Positions 49,944-62,919 of a DNA stretch of 64,000 nt are shown here, in pieces (positions within the stretch are counted from its first letter, which is position 1; every line of letters begins with the position of its first letter). Origin of the DNA: Durusdinium trenchii (Eukaryota; Sar; Dinophyceae; Suessiales; Symbiodiniaceae); the NCBI GenBank assembly GCA_963970005.1, contig CAXAMN010028861.1, forward strand, positions 119,025 to 183,024, read 5' to 3'. The notes beneath the pieces are model-generated. The model made no database searches, had not been told where the DNA came from, and saw only the letters and a program-made list of their open reading frames with translations. The position numbers were made by a program, and so were the translations under genes.

Positions 49944-50120
49944 AGAGCCACTTCCACAGCCCCACTTCTCACTGTAGTCTAATTGACAGCGTCTATGGAA
50001 AGAAGTTGGGTCAAGGTCTTCCAAAATGATTCCATGGCTGCCCTGATTAGTAGGAGCAGCCTTCTGAGATGACAAAGGAGAAGCTTCCAAGCACAGCCGC
50101 TTGCGAGGCGTCGACGCCAT
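49944..50120 (-). CDS. First coding exon of CENP-B/pogo-like gene
   Basis: An ATG at 50120 opens MASTPRKRLCLEASPLSSQK, then GSHGIILEDLDPTSFHRRCQ and LDYSEKWGCGSGSS, reaching a stop at 49938. The basic start is NLS-like. This ATG is preferred over one 11 codons upstream because that adds a hydrophobic stretch (FPSFLLSFFG) unlike a nuclear protein. The gene would span about 14 kb, 8.9 kb of which is the inserted element. Confidence 0.45.
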
Positions 50121-53100
50121 GCCAAAGAAAGAAAGCAAAAAAGAAGGAAACAACTTGCATCATGGCATCTGATTCTGCACATCATTGGTCCCCTGCTTTG
50201 CCCTGAGTGTCCCTGGACATGAAACTGCTGTCTTCTAACCCGTCCATGCACAGCCAGAGTCATTGAAGCGCGTCATGGTAGCTACATAGAAGTTTCCCAC
50301 TGCAGCCATAAACACAAGGCCTGCCTCTTGCTAGCGTCTGTGTCTGGGTGCAGGAATGCCGACTTGCAAGTCGGAGCACCCAGGTTTGTCACGATGAGGG
50401 TAACCACTCCCCAAGCTAAACGCAGGATTTGAAACACTTCAACATGAAACAATGCATCTTGCCAACATCCTCTTTCCCAAGCTGAACACAACATTCAATG
50501 CAAAAGCAAAGAAAAACTATGAATACAGTCCATCAAACGTTTTCTAAAAAGGAACGACTTCTGCAACATCCTCTCCCGCAACCATTTCTGATAAAACCTG
50601 CTTTGGGGGCACGACTTTGTCAAACAACAGTAGGGATTTGAGGGTCCAAACGAGGGTGCAGGAGCGTCTGGGTAAATAATATGTTCAACCATTGAATTAC
50701 CAGGTTCTGAACATTTGACATGTTTCTGTCACTTATTTAATTAGGGATTGCAGCCACATGACTGGACAGTGCACAAATGCTTGGAGACATCTAGCTGAAT
50801 CCAGCTGCACGCTACTCTACACATCGCTACACGACCATGCTGTCACCCACACCGGTTAAAGTCAAGAACAGGATCAAAACAAGAACATGAGCTTGTCATA
50901 ATTACTTTTGTCAGCCTGCTCCAGGATCAAGAATCCTTCGCTTCACGCGAGCGCCGGTCTCTTTGCGGTGGAAACGCGTTTCTCTGCGTTGGCTTCCACG
51001 CCGGAACGGCCACCATGGCGAAATCGCTCCCATTGCGTTTGAAACACAGCTCAACATAGCGAATGTGAAATGATTGACTGTGCCCTCCGCAGATTGAAGG
51101 ATTCAAAGACCATTGAAGTGTTTGGTTGATCTAGTGTAGCCCCAAAACCTTAGTAGAACAACGTCTGTTCGGTTGTATACCCATGAAATTCCATGATGCT
51201 AGGCCCTGCTAGGCTGTATGAAAATGAAAACCATGTGAAAAGCCCTTTCACGATCAGATCACCAGCCTCCCAGCCTCCCAGATCACCAGACGTTCCGATT
51301 TCAGGGTCCGGGTTCTTCGAGTCTGTCCAGTCGTTCCCAAGGTGCTCGACCGGTCGTTGGGGTAGAAGGAGGGTCGTGTTCCACCAGTCTCGTGGCGTAG
51401 GAACCAAAGGCACCGACGAGGTCGGGAGCAAGCTACGCAGTCCGTCTGCGGAAGCTCAGCTTCTAACTGCATATCTGCTTTCGGTCCAGACTGAGGTTAT
51501 AAGCTGAGCTGGAGAAAAGGGATATTTACCTCGGTCTGTAGATTGACCCCAGGGATTGTGACTGTTGAAAAGCCCCCCCAAAAAAAGGTTCCACTTCATA
51601 TCCCAGGGAGTTCGGTTTGACGGAAGGACGGGTTGCCCCGGTCACATCCCCGCAAGGCTAAGCGTACCTGATAGATACAACAAGGGACATCTGCTTTGCC
51701 TGTGCACGAAGACACTCCTGTTGTGCGTGTTTGTAGGGACCTGAAAAAGGACCCATCACCTGGGCTACCCTGGCCTGGGACAGTCGAAGGTAGGGTCGAA
51801 TAAGAGAAGAGGGGAGCATCCAGGAGCTTCAAACACTTGAAACAGTCAGAGCAGCTGCCAAGTCTTGCAAGACCGTGAGTTTTCATGAAGTGTCATGAAG
51901 TCAAGCCTCCCATCTTAGCCAAAAGCCCGTGTTGCGCTGAACTAGGAAAGCCATCCACCAATCAGGGCATCCAGCGTGAGGGAAGATACTTTGGCTACCT
52001 ATCACCCGGCTTGAGCCTTTTTGAGATCTTTTAGTGGATTTCTAATGACTAAGGAAGATTAAAGCTGCAAGTGAAAGTGCGTCAAAACCGGTGCCTGTGT
52101 CATGCATGAACGAAACACAACTCCAAGCCTGGCCCCAATGAACTCAGTTCTTGTCATCACACCACAACCAAAAGCATCACGACTTGGGGTTTGTAAGCTA
52201 TTGTCAAGACGGCCGCCAGGGCCAGCGTGTCTAGCTTCTATCATCGCAGCGAGCTGGGGGCCCAGCAACTTGAAGACGGATGTTCAACCAGGGGGGCATA
52301 TATTCCAACAGTGACACGAAAAGAAAGTCCAACGACTCGTGGTTCAGGCCTCTCTTTTGCCCTGAAAACCTTGAAAACAGTCCAGTCCTTCACCTCCGAA
52401 AAAGGCGAAGAAAGGGCATGGCAAAGTGCAAGTCTAGCTGCTCAGGACCAATCCTCCTCTTCGGTTTTGTCCGCTTTTACCATGAATCGATCTTCAACGA
52501 AACCCTCGAAGATTTGGACCCCAATCTTCCCCAAATGATTGATATGCTAGGGCAGAGGGCACCCCCAAAAAATAATCATTCTCACTCTTGCAAAGTAAAA
52601 ATAGGTACCCTGACATCATCTGAGGTCATCCCCAAACACCCCAATGTAACAAATCCCTACAAGTCCGACGACCGAGTAAAACCTGGTCCTTTACCTTCTT
52701 TAACAGTGTTTTTGTATGACCAACTGACGAGTAAAATGAGGGCATTGACTGGGAATCACATATGGTCAGCGTCTTGAACACTGAGCTGAACAGCTCGAGG
52801 CCGTTCGGTCGTTTCTCGACCGTCGACTTGGCAGCTGGTGCGACTCGGATCGACTCGGTCACTGGCAGCTGGGTTCTCTCCAAGGTACCCTGCACAGAGA
52901 TCTGAGATGAAGGGACGCTCTGATTTAAAACGCTTAAGACTGACTGGTGGTGTATCTCTAGAAGCAAATAGTCCGGTTGGGTACAGGATCTTGTGCATGA
53001 ACACACTGAGCCGAGGATGTGCAACTGGCTTACAGTGCAGGTCAACAATCACCAAGTGCACCGAAACCGTTTCTGGCACAACCCCCCCAAGCTTTTTGAA

Positions 53101-53737
53101 AACCTTCCAGAACCTTAGTAGCCAGCATGTTGCTGAGAACATTCTATTGGACCTAGCTACCCCTAAAAGCCTTGCAAGCGCTTGCAAGCATACTTTCTAT
53201 ACGGAATTCCAATGCAGTTATATTTGTATCTTGAAATGCCAGAAAAACACACATCTCAATTGGACTCTATGTCTATAAGTCTATACATCTCTAATTCTAC
53301 AGAGTTTCAATATAAACATTGTGGCGCCCTGATCCAACCTGGACATGATTGGATCCTTCCGAAGCAGATCTCTTCTTTCGCCCGCCCAAGCCCCGGGGGT
53401 GGCGATCTTCTGTCAGCACCGCACCGTTGGACCGTCGCGCGCCGCACGGAAGAAATGCTGCACTGAGGACGGTGGAGACCTGCCTGCACTGGTCGTTACA
53501 CCAAGCAGTTTCTCCTGATTCCGCAGATGATTTCCCCCCGCTTCTGACCGTGAGGTCGTTGCCTTTTGTTTCGGCCCAGCTTGCTGTCTGAGTTTCGATG
53601 TTCTACGCCCGGCAAGCTTCGTGCAGCACCGTGGGCATCGTTGCCAGATGCTTCGTGCAGCACGGAGGTCTGGTGTCCATGACCTGTGACCACCCTGGAC
53701 GAATCCGCAGCCGGTAGCTAGGGAGACCTTCCAGGCA

Positions 53738-53790
53738 ACCCCCTGAGTTCAGCTTGGGAAGTAGACCAGTCTACCCTGGTGGAGGATGTC
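53738..53790 (-). repeat. MITE-like family 2, copy 4 (diverged)
   Basis: Shares ACCCCCTG...GGGAA(G/A)TAGA(C/T)CAGT and then CTACCC...TGG with the copy at 15899-15951. The right end is more diverged. Confidence 0.5.
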
Positions 53791-56700
53791 CCTATCCCAT
53801 AATATAGTTCATCCACTACTTCATCCACTGAGGGTGAAGTTCATTTCGGTCCACTCCAGTTACACGGGTGCCGAAGAGTATGAACGTCTCATTCACACCT
53901 CAGACCTGCGTGAAGAAGACCCGCGTGAAGACCCTGTGATGTGGGAGGCTTTTCTTCAAAGAAACCATATGTGATGTGGGGGACGGCAGAGAGAGGCATT
54001 TTGGGTGCAACCAATTCGATCAAAAGCGCTGAAATCGTGAACATCTGGACCCCAAAACCCTCAAAACGAGACGAAACTCCATTCCATTCCTCAGTGCCGT
54101 TCCACGTGGAACGCACCTGGTGACACACCAAGCTTCGATGGGCGGGGTGTCGATGGGCTGACAATCCGAGATAAGCCTTGGGGTGAGGACCTAGGGGGCC
54201 GGGCAAAACCGCGGCAACTGATGGTTTCCCTGGTTGAAATGATTGTTTTCAATTGTTTTCCTCAAATTCAGTTCAGTTTTTGGCAAGAACTTGGCAACAT
54301 CGCTTGGTTGGTCAAACTCCGGTAGGATGGATCTTTCTGCTGCTGCCCTTCATCAACCTCTGATCCGTTATCATTCTTTCTTTTGCGCCTGTCAAGACCA
54401 TGCTTCAATGTACCAAAGGGCCCGTATACCAACTAGCAACAGGTTGGGATGTAGGACCCCCAAACTCAAAAATCCACCTCTCGGTGAGCTTTCACTTATT
54501 CAGGTCTCGACGATGAAAGCACGCCACCCACCGAGATGCAATTGAATTCACGAGTCTGAACCCTCATATGCTGTGCAGATCTTAGGCCCCAAAGAGAGCC
54601 ATCGCAGTGTGCTTGTGAAAACATCCTTCATGGGTTCCTCCCCATCCTTAGTTGTGGGTTCCTCCCCATCGCAAGGCATCTGCGGCATCTGCTCTCGTCG
54701 TCCCCAGATCTGCCAAGCGACCACGGCAAGTCCTGCCCGCTCATCGTGCCACGCTCCCACAAACCGGAAAAACGGGCGAGTCCTCCCGGCGACGTGCGCC
54801 GGAAAAGGCGGTCGACTGGATGGTAGTGGTTCTTCAGGGTGCGTAAGATGTGGCCTGAACACCAATTGCACATGTTTTTACCATGCGTGATATGCCTTTA
54901 AAGAACATGTACCTCTGCATGGTACGAATGTGCATGAAAAAAGTTGCATTTATAGAACGTGCATGTATACGAACATATTTCGTTCTCTGCAGGAACAAAG
55001 TAGCGGCTACTCAGAAACTCTCTGAAAGCAACACACACCAATGCACACCTTGCCAAACCTCGAAGAAATATCAAATTTAGTGCCCGTGGTTTCAGGTCCA
55101 TATCTGGACCAAAGACATAAACTTGCAAAACATGCAAACAACCTTAAACACATACCAAAAGAACTATCCAAATTAATTTGAACACTTGCCAAAACCTCAG
55201 GGGGAGAAAAAACAACGATAATGCTAGCATGTCATGTCCATCTGTGACCAATGGAATGGTCCTGCAAATTTAGATTGGTTTGCCCTGGGGATTTCCCTCA
55301 AACAATTGACTTCTATGTTGATGATTTTGTATATGTGCACTACATATTCTTGGTACCCTTCCCCGGTTGCCAAATTGCATGTTTCAGAGAGTCCAAGTCG
55401 ATGTACGAGATCTGCGAGCCCCTTGGTTCGGGCTTGGCTTGGGGCAATGCACTATCGGTTCGCAAGACTTGACCTAGACAGTGAGTTCCACCGTCTCTTG
55501 CTGCTGCAAGCTCAAACCGATTTGGATCCTCAATACATTGGACCCATCAACGCGATGGGATTGGGAGAGTTGAGCATCTCCAATTTCCAGCTGGGTGCCG
55601 ACATGTGGGAGGGAATCAGGCGAACGCCAAACTTTCGGATCCGATTTCCTCGGATCCGGGACCAAACACTTCAGATCGGATGAAGACCCTAAACCCCACG
55701 CGAAATGGCTGGGTTGCCACGAAATTCACCCTGACCCGGTATGGATGGGTTCTATGGACCTGGGGTGTAATTCGACTGTTGAGTCGATGGAGAGAAGGTC
55801 GTGACCTGATCCGATCTACATGGACTAAGACATACTAAGACTAAGGTCATCGACTGAAACTTGGCTTTTACAACCCCACCTTACAGGGCACATACCAGGG
55901 CCCCCGTATACGGGGTGGTTAATGGACACCCATGAACCTCTATAAGGAGCTAGTATTGGACACCCCTTAGGGGGGCCCCGCTTTTCTGGGGATGAAATAT
56001 CATTAAGATTCTACCTTTAAAGCACCAAACGGGAGTCTAGTGGAATAGAGAGACCTCGTGTAGAATGTAACACCCCTCCGTTTCTAGAATGGCTAGAGCT
56101 CCATTCACGGGGGCGAACTGTTCATTGAAGTGGTCGCCTCATTGTACGATACGGCGAACTCGTTGCAGCGCACGACTCTTGGGACTAAAGCTTATACCTG
56201 TACCAAAAGATACCTGCTTCGTAAGGCCACACCCGACGGTGTATATAGCAACGACTTCTTCAACGACGACATGGAGCGTCCAGTCGAATGGTCAACCATG
56301 CTACGCTAAGACAACACACGAGGCAAATCTATACATGCTACACCGGGAATTTGGGGAAGATCCAGGTCGTCAAGTTCTCCTCATGGTCGAAGAATGCTTG
56401 TGCTCTCATGTGGATCAACAAAAATGATGAGCTGCGGGCTTCTGGAGAGATTACTAAACCAAATTGAAAGCATCCAAACCTCGACTGACTGGACCCGGGC
56501 TCGCTGGACCCTGCGTACCCCGCAGATGTGACTCATCTCGTTCGTTCAGTAATCCCACGGTCCGTTCTTGAGACTGGTCTTGTGGCTTCGTTGCATATCG
56601 CGAGCTAAATCGCTGTGTTCTTCACCTCCCTCATCCCTCACCATGGAATCGCTTGACATCCGGGGTCAATCGGTTACAGCCCGGGTGCCATGACCCACAG

Positions 56701-57462
56701 CCGTCAATCTAGACAAGGTGTTTGGCCGCCGCGTCGTCCTTTGACTCGGATGGACATCCAACATGAATCGATGAGTATATATACTATATATATGCTATAT
56801 GCATGTATACCATATATGTTCTATGTCTTTTGACTTTTGATCAATGCTTTGGACCCAATTCGGCGGAGTTCGAATCAGTGCTTTCACACTCGACTACGTC
56901 CCCGCAGGGAAGATTTGGGCGAGGCCGCATAAGATCTGAACCAGCAGAACTAGGAGCTGCTTGGAGTTGCTGAAGGAACCCGGCAAAAGACAAACAATAT
57001 TCCCCAGAAGAGATTTCACCACAGGGAAAAAATAACAAATCGCCTTAAGCAAAACCAGGGCTGCTTGGTTGAAATAGGAACTGACATGTAATAGATTGAG
57101 CAAATCCAAGTCGCTGCAAGCTGGCGCGCATGATGATGGCGGACCTACAACCTGAACCACACCTGGTGATCTTCTACCGATCCTAGCAACATCAGTTGTG
57201 AAATGTTCAACATGACTTTAAGGTTGCTCGGCAACTGTCCTGAAAATTGATAAGTGATGGAACATTACAAAAGTATCGAGTAGAAACTGGTCTCAGCCAC
57301 AGGGCTATCACAGTGTGGCAAAAGTGTCAAAAAAAAGTATTGAGGATCGAGTTGCCGACTACAAACATTGCAGGAACATTTCAGGATCTGGCCATAATAT
57401 ATGGTTATTTATAATAAATACTCTGGTTCAATCGCCTGCAAGAAGAACTCAAGCAATCCGAT

Positions 57463-57548
57463 CATAGTCCTAGTAGCTTCTTGTTACTACTAGTAAGGCA
57501 CTTGTTTCTAGAAGCGATGCACTTGTTCCTGGTAGCTTCTTTAAATAG
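57463..57548. repeat. Degenerate minisatellite, TAGCGATGCACTTGTT-type
   Basis: Alternating TAGTAGCTTCTTGTTACTA and AAGCGATGCACTTGTTCCT units. Related single units lie at 32357-32375, 32498-32520 and 35381-35400. Confidence 0.65.
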
Positions 57549-58153
57549 TAATAACAATAAAGACTCGAAGTTCACTTCTGGACACTCACATTGCTACTCC
57601 CCGGATTCCTCTTTCTTCAACCCGAATTGACGAACAACGGATTTCCCACCTGTGACGAAGGGAGCGGCACCTCCACTTCCCGCGAATTTCGAGCCTCATC
57701 GGGACCTCAAAGGCAGAGAGGCAGTTTCAGGCTGGCTTGGGCAACTGTGCTGACGTCTGACGGCATCTGACCAAAGATCAAGAAAGAAATGGAGCCATCT
57801 GTAAAAAACGTTTGAGCTCCATCAATATTCTATATATATTTATATAATGGTATGGTATGCATCATAAAAATAATTGCACTATTGGGACAGTTGTATAGTT
57901 GTATACTTAGATTCTTGTTGATCTTCTTCAGGAAAGTTCCAGCGTGGTGCAGCGAGTTCCCAGTATTTGATGCATCCAAACGTGAGAGGGGACTCGGGCT
58001 TCGCGTTTCGATCCATTTCTCCGTTTCGGAGAAGCGAGCGAAACGATGAGCGTACATGTGGATGTCGAGGACATCGCCTGATTCGAAGACGTTCAGCAAC
58101 ATCCACAGGCCTGTTGTAGCCTGTCGAAGTCGACTTCGCCCTATTGAACTCTT

Positions 58154-58257
58154 CGCCAGACGCGACGCTCCATGGGACCAGACTGCCGAGAAACGGCCAG
58201 GGGTGGTGCCAGGGGGCCAATGGGGTGGCAGTCCATCCTGGATGGAGCGTCTGGGAT
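58154..58257. repeat. MITE-like family 1, copy with GC-rich ends
   Basis: Ends CCAGACGCGACGCTCCATGG and GGATGGAGCGTCTGGG, the family ends with an A-to-G change at the same place on both sides and a small insertion on the left. Interior CTGCCGAGAAACGG...GGGGCCAATGGGG resembles the other long copies. Confidence 0.6.
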
Positions 58258-60454
58258 TGAATTTTGCCCTGCGCAGAAAGAGGAACACGGATGCGTCCTC
58301 CATGTCCTCACGATGAAGCATCTGTGTCCCTCTCACGGGGAGGTTTAACAAACGCCTGACAAAAGATTTTGGGGTCACCTTTTTTTCAAAAGAAACCCAA
58401 CTTAACCGTTCACCTAACTAGGGTTCACCCAACCCTGAACTCGCATTGTTCCCCCAACCCTGAACTCGCATTGCAAATAGGTTGGAAATGATCAGTCACG
58501 TAATATAATTGTACATTACATGACCCCTGCCCAGCAAAAACAGAGCATATACCTGCAGGCCTCTACCTGCATTCAAGTGGCCACAGAATGTCACTGGAAG
58601 GACAAACTGCTGAGCAGCTCATCCACATCCTTCATCGAACACCGGAAACTGCTGAGCCGCCCGAGCAGCCCAAGCCGTGTGGAACCCACTGGTCGAGATC
58701 TCTAGGGTTGGGAGCCATGACCGTTGAATTGGAAAGACATAGACATCTGAAACTACTCCCAGACCGTTGAAATAGACATAAGTAAATATGGCCTGCATTT
58801 ACCACCCAAAAACACCCGTCCTTGACTGGCCACTGGCCACGGAGCATCTGGGTCTGTTAAGAGTATCTGAAAATGACCTCAATTGGTCGGACCCACTATT
58901 GGCACCCAAAGATTGTTGTCCCTTTCCTACCCAAAACCAGGGTCATGATTGGGTTCTGGGTCTGCATATCAAATTCTTATCTGTTCTGTCTTGTGTTCTT
59001 ACACCTGGTATTGACGCCACAGTCCAAGCAAAAACCATCTTGCCGGAATCTTGCCATGTCCTTGTCTGCAACTCGAAAACCACAGTGAAAGAAGCTGAAA
59101 CTGAAGCAGTGCATCTGGTGTTCCTCCAAAAAACCCTGGTGGGTCAAAACCAGAGCGCTTCAGCCCTGTTCACCCTGATAGGTTGACCATACGAATACCC
59201 TGGATGATACATACCAATACCCAAACTACCTCCCCTTTCAGGGCCGTGAAAACGGGTGCCATCCTGGTTTCGGTCGATCGGTTGGTCCATCACATCTCAC
59301 ATCTCACATCCATATCTCAGTGATTTGCCTGTCGAGGTGCAGTTTGCCTCGGAGGTCTGGGAACATTTGCCTCGTTTGACACTGGGAACTCTTTGGAACC
59401 CCTTGATTAGGCCCCAACAGGATTTGCAGTGTCTAAGCATCCTGAACCAAATCGGGATTGTAAATCCGCCCACACCGCTTGCGGTGCAGGGCGTGTTAGG
59501 GGCGGGTCAAGCTGGAATCATCGTCAGTCAATCATCACATCGTAATCAGTTCATAGCTCTGCTAGGCAGGGGGGTGGTTTTGTTTCGGGGAAAAACCTCT
59601 TACGCCTCTAGGGCCATGGGGGAGAGCGTTTTGGAGGTACATTTTTTGGACTATTTCTGCAAGAACCCAAACAAGCCAAAAACGAACACCCACGATGCTG
59701 AAAAACCCTCTTGACCAGCAACGCATAACCAGCATTATTGCAAAAAAACAAGCCTCAACACAGGGTCACCAAACGATCAAGCTAGCCTTGACATGATGTG
59801 GACTACTAGGAACAAAAGGACGCTACGCACGGGGCTGCTCAGATGCTCCAGGGATGCGACTCTTCGTCCCATGCCCGCTCCTGTGGCCTCAACGGGCCTC
59901 GGACCGCAGTCGCTTCGAAAAGGAACACATGCCCAAAAGAGTCGTAAATAGGAGTGTTTATGTCGGTTTTGGTGGTATAAGCAATGAACTCAATCTAATT
60001 AGTTAATGTAATATATATAGTAATATGAATATGATATAATATATATATATATACCTACATCTTCCTCCCCTGCACTTTTTTAGACCCTGAACAAAAACAT
60101 TGAAATTTAAGACCCTCAAGTCAGAATCAGACCCTTAACAAAATTTCTGCCCCTGGCAGTTTCTGGAAATGACACATTCAGCCAAATGTTCCAGCAAACC
60201 TTGCCTGTAAGGATGTTTGTAAGATGTATCTCTTAAGTGACAAGGCGGTGGTTCAGCGGCATTCCAACCTTAAAGTACTCCAGTTGTTTGGTTTCCATCA
60301 TGATGATATGGCTGCCCACCAACAGTAGATCAACAAGAATCAAGATAATACAACAATATCCTTGCAAACCTTTGAGTGCCACTTAATTAACCAATGGAGG
60401 TGCTTCAACTTCAGTCAGTCCAGAAAAGTCCATCCATCCCATGCTTTGTTTTCA

Positions 60455-62514
60455 CTCAACCTGATCGAAAGCACGTTTGCGCTTCAAGCGATCTAGCTCC
60501 AACTTCCCCTTCACCTTGTACGCATGAAGGGTATTCTCCACCACATGCCTGTGCCCCACCCGGCGACTTTGTCGTGCAACTCGACCAACAAAGTCTTCAC
60601 TCATAGAGCAGTCCCACAATGCTGGGTTGCAGCGGAACCTGTCCTTTGAGCAGATTTGTAGGCGATGGTAAATGTGCGCAGTACCATGAACCTTTGGGAC
60701 CATCGAAAACAATGTGAGTCCACGGTCCAAACTGTGTTTGGCCAGCCTAGCGTAGGCATGTAAGAAACCACGACAATTTGCTTCCAATGTCCTCCCACAG
60801 CTTCTTTGAAGCCAGATTCCATGTCTGTGAATGGATTGAAAATCCAGACCTGCTTTGCAAGCATTGTTCACCAGGATCAACGACTGTGTCCTAGCAGAGT
60901 GAACCAGCTGTAAGCTTGTGAACCATTCTAACCATCGTAGCAAATACATCGAGTCGGAGCCCTTGCAGCCAACCCACGGGAATGATGAAGCAGTTGGATA
61001 ATGCAGCTTCTCTTTTGTGAACCCGCGAATCCCTGAGGGGCTCACCCGAGCAGTATCGCACCAGAGGTGGAACGATGCCCATGCGCGTCCAAGTCTTGCA
61101 TCGACCGCTCTTGACTCCCCCCACATCATTGTAATCGAACATGCAGTCAAAACAAAGTAGAAGTACAGCTGAGGCTATAAAGTTTCTTGCTATTCCCAGA
61201 CGGAATAGATGAAACGTATCCAAGAGGAACCATCTGGCAGCCAAGCCTGTAGACCAATCTTCAAACACAATATGGTGGAACGGCGGCATTGAGGACCAGG
61301 GAGCTGAGTGGTACACCGTTCCTTTCCATGCAGCAGAGCTTGTAAGGTCTTCAAAAGGATGAAGCGGACCACCAGCAGCACACAAGTGACAGCACGGGAT
61401 GAAGTTTCTATGTCCAACATTTTGATATGATCTGCTCAACAGTCCGGTCTTTGCATGATACTCAAGATCACCAACCATCCCCAAGAATCCAAAGTGATAG
61501 ACACAACCATTGTGCATAATACCATCTGCAGTCAGTGGCCCAAGATCTTCTGAGATGGTTTCCAAAACAGATAGTAAAAGCCCTGGAAGTTTTTTGTACT
61601 TCTTGGAAGGAAAAGCACAGAGCAAAAAGTGCGTCAAGTAGGAATGGTGACGGCAGTTGAGCCGCTGCGAGAAAGGATGTGTGGGATCCCCCGACACATA
61701 CTCGACCTCACCAGAACAACATTTGCGCTTGAATTTATCTCCAGTCTTTCCTGTGTCTAGTCCAAGGATTGGATGTAGAGAAATCACTTCCAATGGCTGC
61801 TTCTTCAATGTACGAGCTCCATCACCATGAATCACCAGAGGTATTGTAAAACTCAAATCCACAACACCTTGGTCTGCCAACTGAAAAATCTGATGAGTTG
61901 GGTGTTCCACTCGGTACAACTTCCAGAAGGTTTTGAACAAAGTTTGCATTTGTGGCCCAGGATTGAATCCACCCATCAAGACAGATGGGTAGGCAGAGAG
62001 GAGGTAGCGAAGCACATCACTTCCCTTCAAAAAAGGCAGATCAACACAAGACCCGTTCTCTTCAAAGTAATGGTAAGAGTTCGGAACTTTCCTTGGCACG
62101 CCAGCAAACAAAAACTGTCATCTCAAACCCTTGATGCATCTCAAGCCCAACAAGAAAGCATTCCTGAAACACAAGCTAGCATCATCTCAAATCCAAAGCG
62201 CTTGGTGGCCCTTTTGTATTGTCGGGCAGCATTGGTCTTGCTGCGGCCAAGGGTTGAAACCGTGGACGGATGCAAAGCTGAAGCAGGGTCACACCGGAGT
62301 TCTGATTGCAAAGCTACACCATGCTCCTGAAGAGTGGAAGCTGTTGCCTCGGCACTCTTGGAAACGAGTTTCTTCATCAAACAAATCCTCTACTTTCCCC
62401 ATATTATATAACAGCATCCTACCTTCACCAAGCACAGCCAAAATACACCATCAGCAATCTTCTCTATCACATGTTCCAGAAGGGGCCCCGCTGGTTCACA
62501 ATCAGTGGAACCTG
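60455..62514 (-). CDS. Transposase-like multi-exon gene, second family member
   Basis: Minus-strand segments in order. About 62514-62433: STDCEPAGPLLEHVIEKIAD then GVFWLCLVK, with a GTGAAG|GTAGG donor. About 62365-62150: KLVSKSAEATASTLQEHGVA ... LGRSKTNAARQYKRATKRF. 62111-about 61100: VPNSYHYFEENGSCVDLPF, LVIHGDGARTLKKQPLEVIS, MVGDLEYHAKTGLLSRSYQN, CCHLCAAGG, WFLLDTFHLFRLGIARNFI. After a frame change near 61100: AWASFHLWCDTARVSPSGIR, GSDSMYLLRWLEWF, FSMVPKVHGTAHIYHRL, and a Lys/Arg-rich end at 60455. HGDG, GDLE, CCxxC, LDxxHxxxLG and KxHxxxH match 38824-40755 in order and spacing. I infer an RNase H-like transposase or a host gene derived from one. No TIRs were found around this copy. Confidence 0.6.
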
Positions 62515-62919
62515 GCAACACGTGCAAAAGAGACAGTCGAGTCAAGATTGTTTTATCATTAGTCCAGCATGCTCCTACCTGTCCATGCACAGACCATTGT
62601 CAAGCATTCATTTGTTGTGCCAGGGTGAATGCAGAAGCGCATCTTTGCCCTTGCCCAGCACCAGTTGCTCGAAAAACGACTGGCTAAGTTGACAGCAAAT
62701 CCACTTAATTTCGATCCAGATCATTTCATTCTGGATTCAGCAAGGTCATCCCTGCCAAAAGCATAACCCCAAAATACAATCACGGAAGCTCGCCTTGCTC
62801 ACAAACAAAGCTGTTTTCCAAGCATCAAACCTGTAAGCTAAAAACATCCTTTTGAAGACATGAAGCAAAGCACCCTTCCTGTCTCCCCAGACACTACCAC
62901 CCAAGAAAGCTTGTTTTCG
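62515..62919. other. Spacer between transposase-like gene and GIY-YIG-like gene
   Basis: No supported feature. It may hold an intron or first exon of the transposase-like gene. Confidence 0.35.

Larger units (their letters stand above)
50121..60450. other. Ten-kilobase interval without a supported gene
   Basis: Only short or overlapping chance frames. It contains MITE-like copies at 53738-53790 and 58154-58257, a half-element (GAGCGTCTGGGTA) at about 50665, a 16-bp direct repeat TGGGTTCCTCCCCATC at 54631 and 54655, a TTACTAGTAGC-type repeat at 57463-57548, and TA-rich runs at 56771-56815 and 60008-60052. A plus-strand patch at 53340-53520 is GC-ending but unrecognised. Confidence 0.5.

Noticed and set aside
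55251-55472. YVDDF motif resembling the catalytic motif of reverse transcriptases
   Set aside because: The surrounding translation lacks any other reverse-transcriptase block and the frame is short. It is a chance match.
55234-55683. 149-aa plus frame with a protein-like second half
   Set aside because: No domain, no neighbour, and codon quality changes midway; not enough to call.
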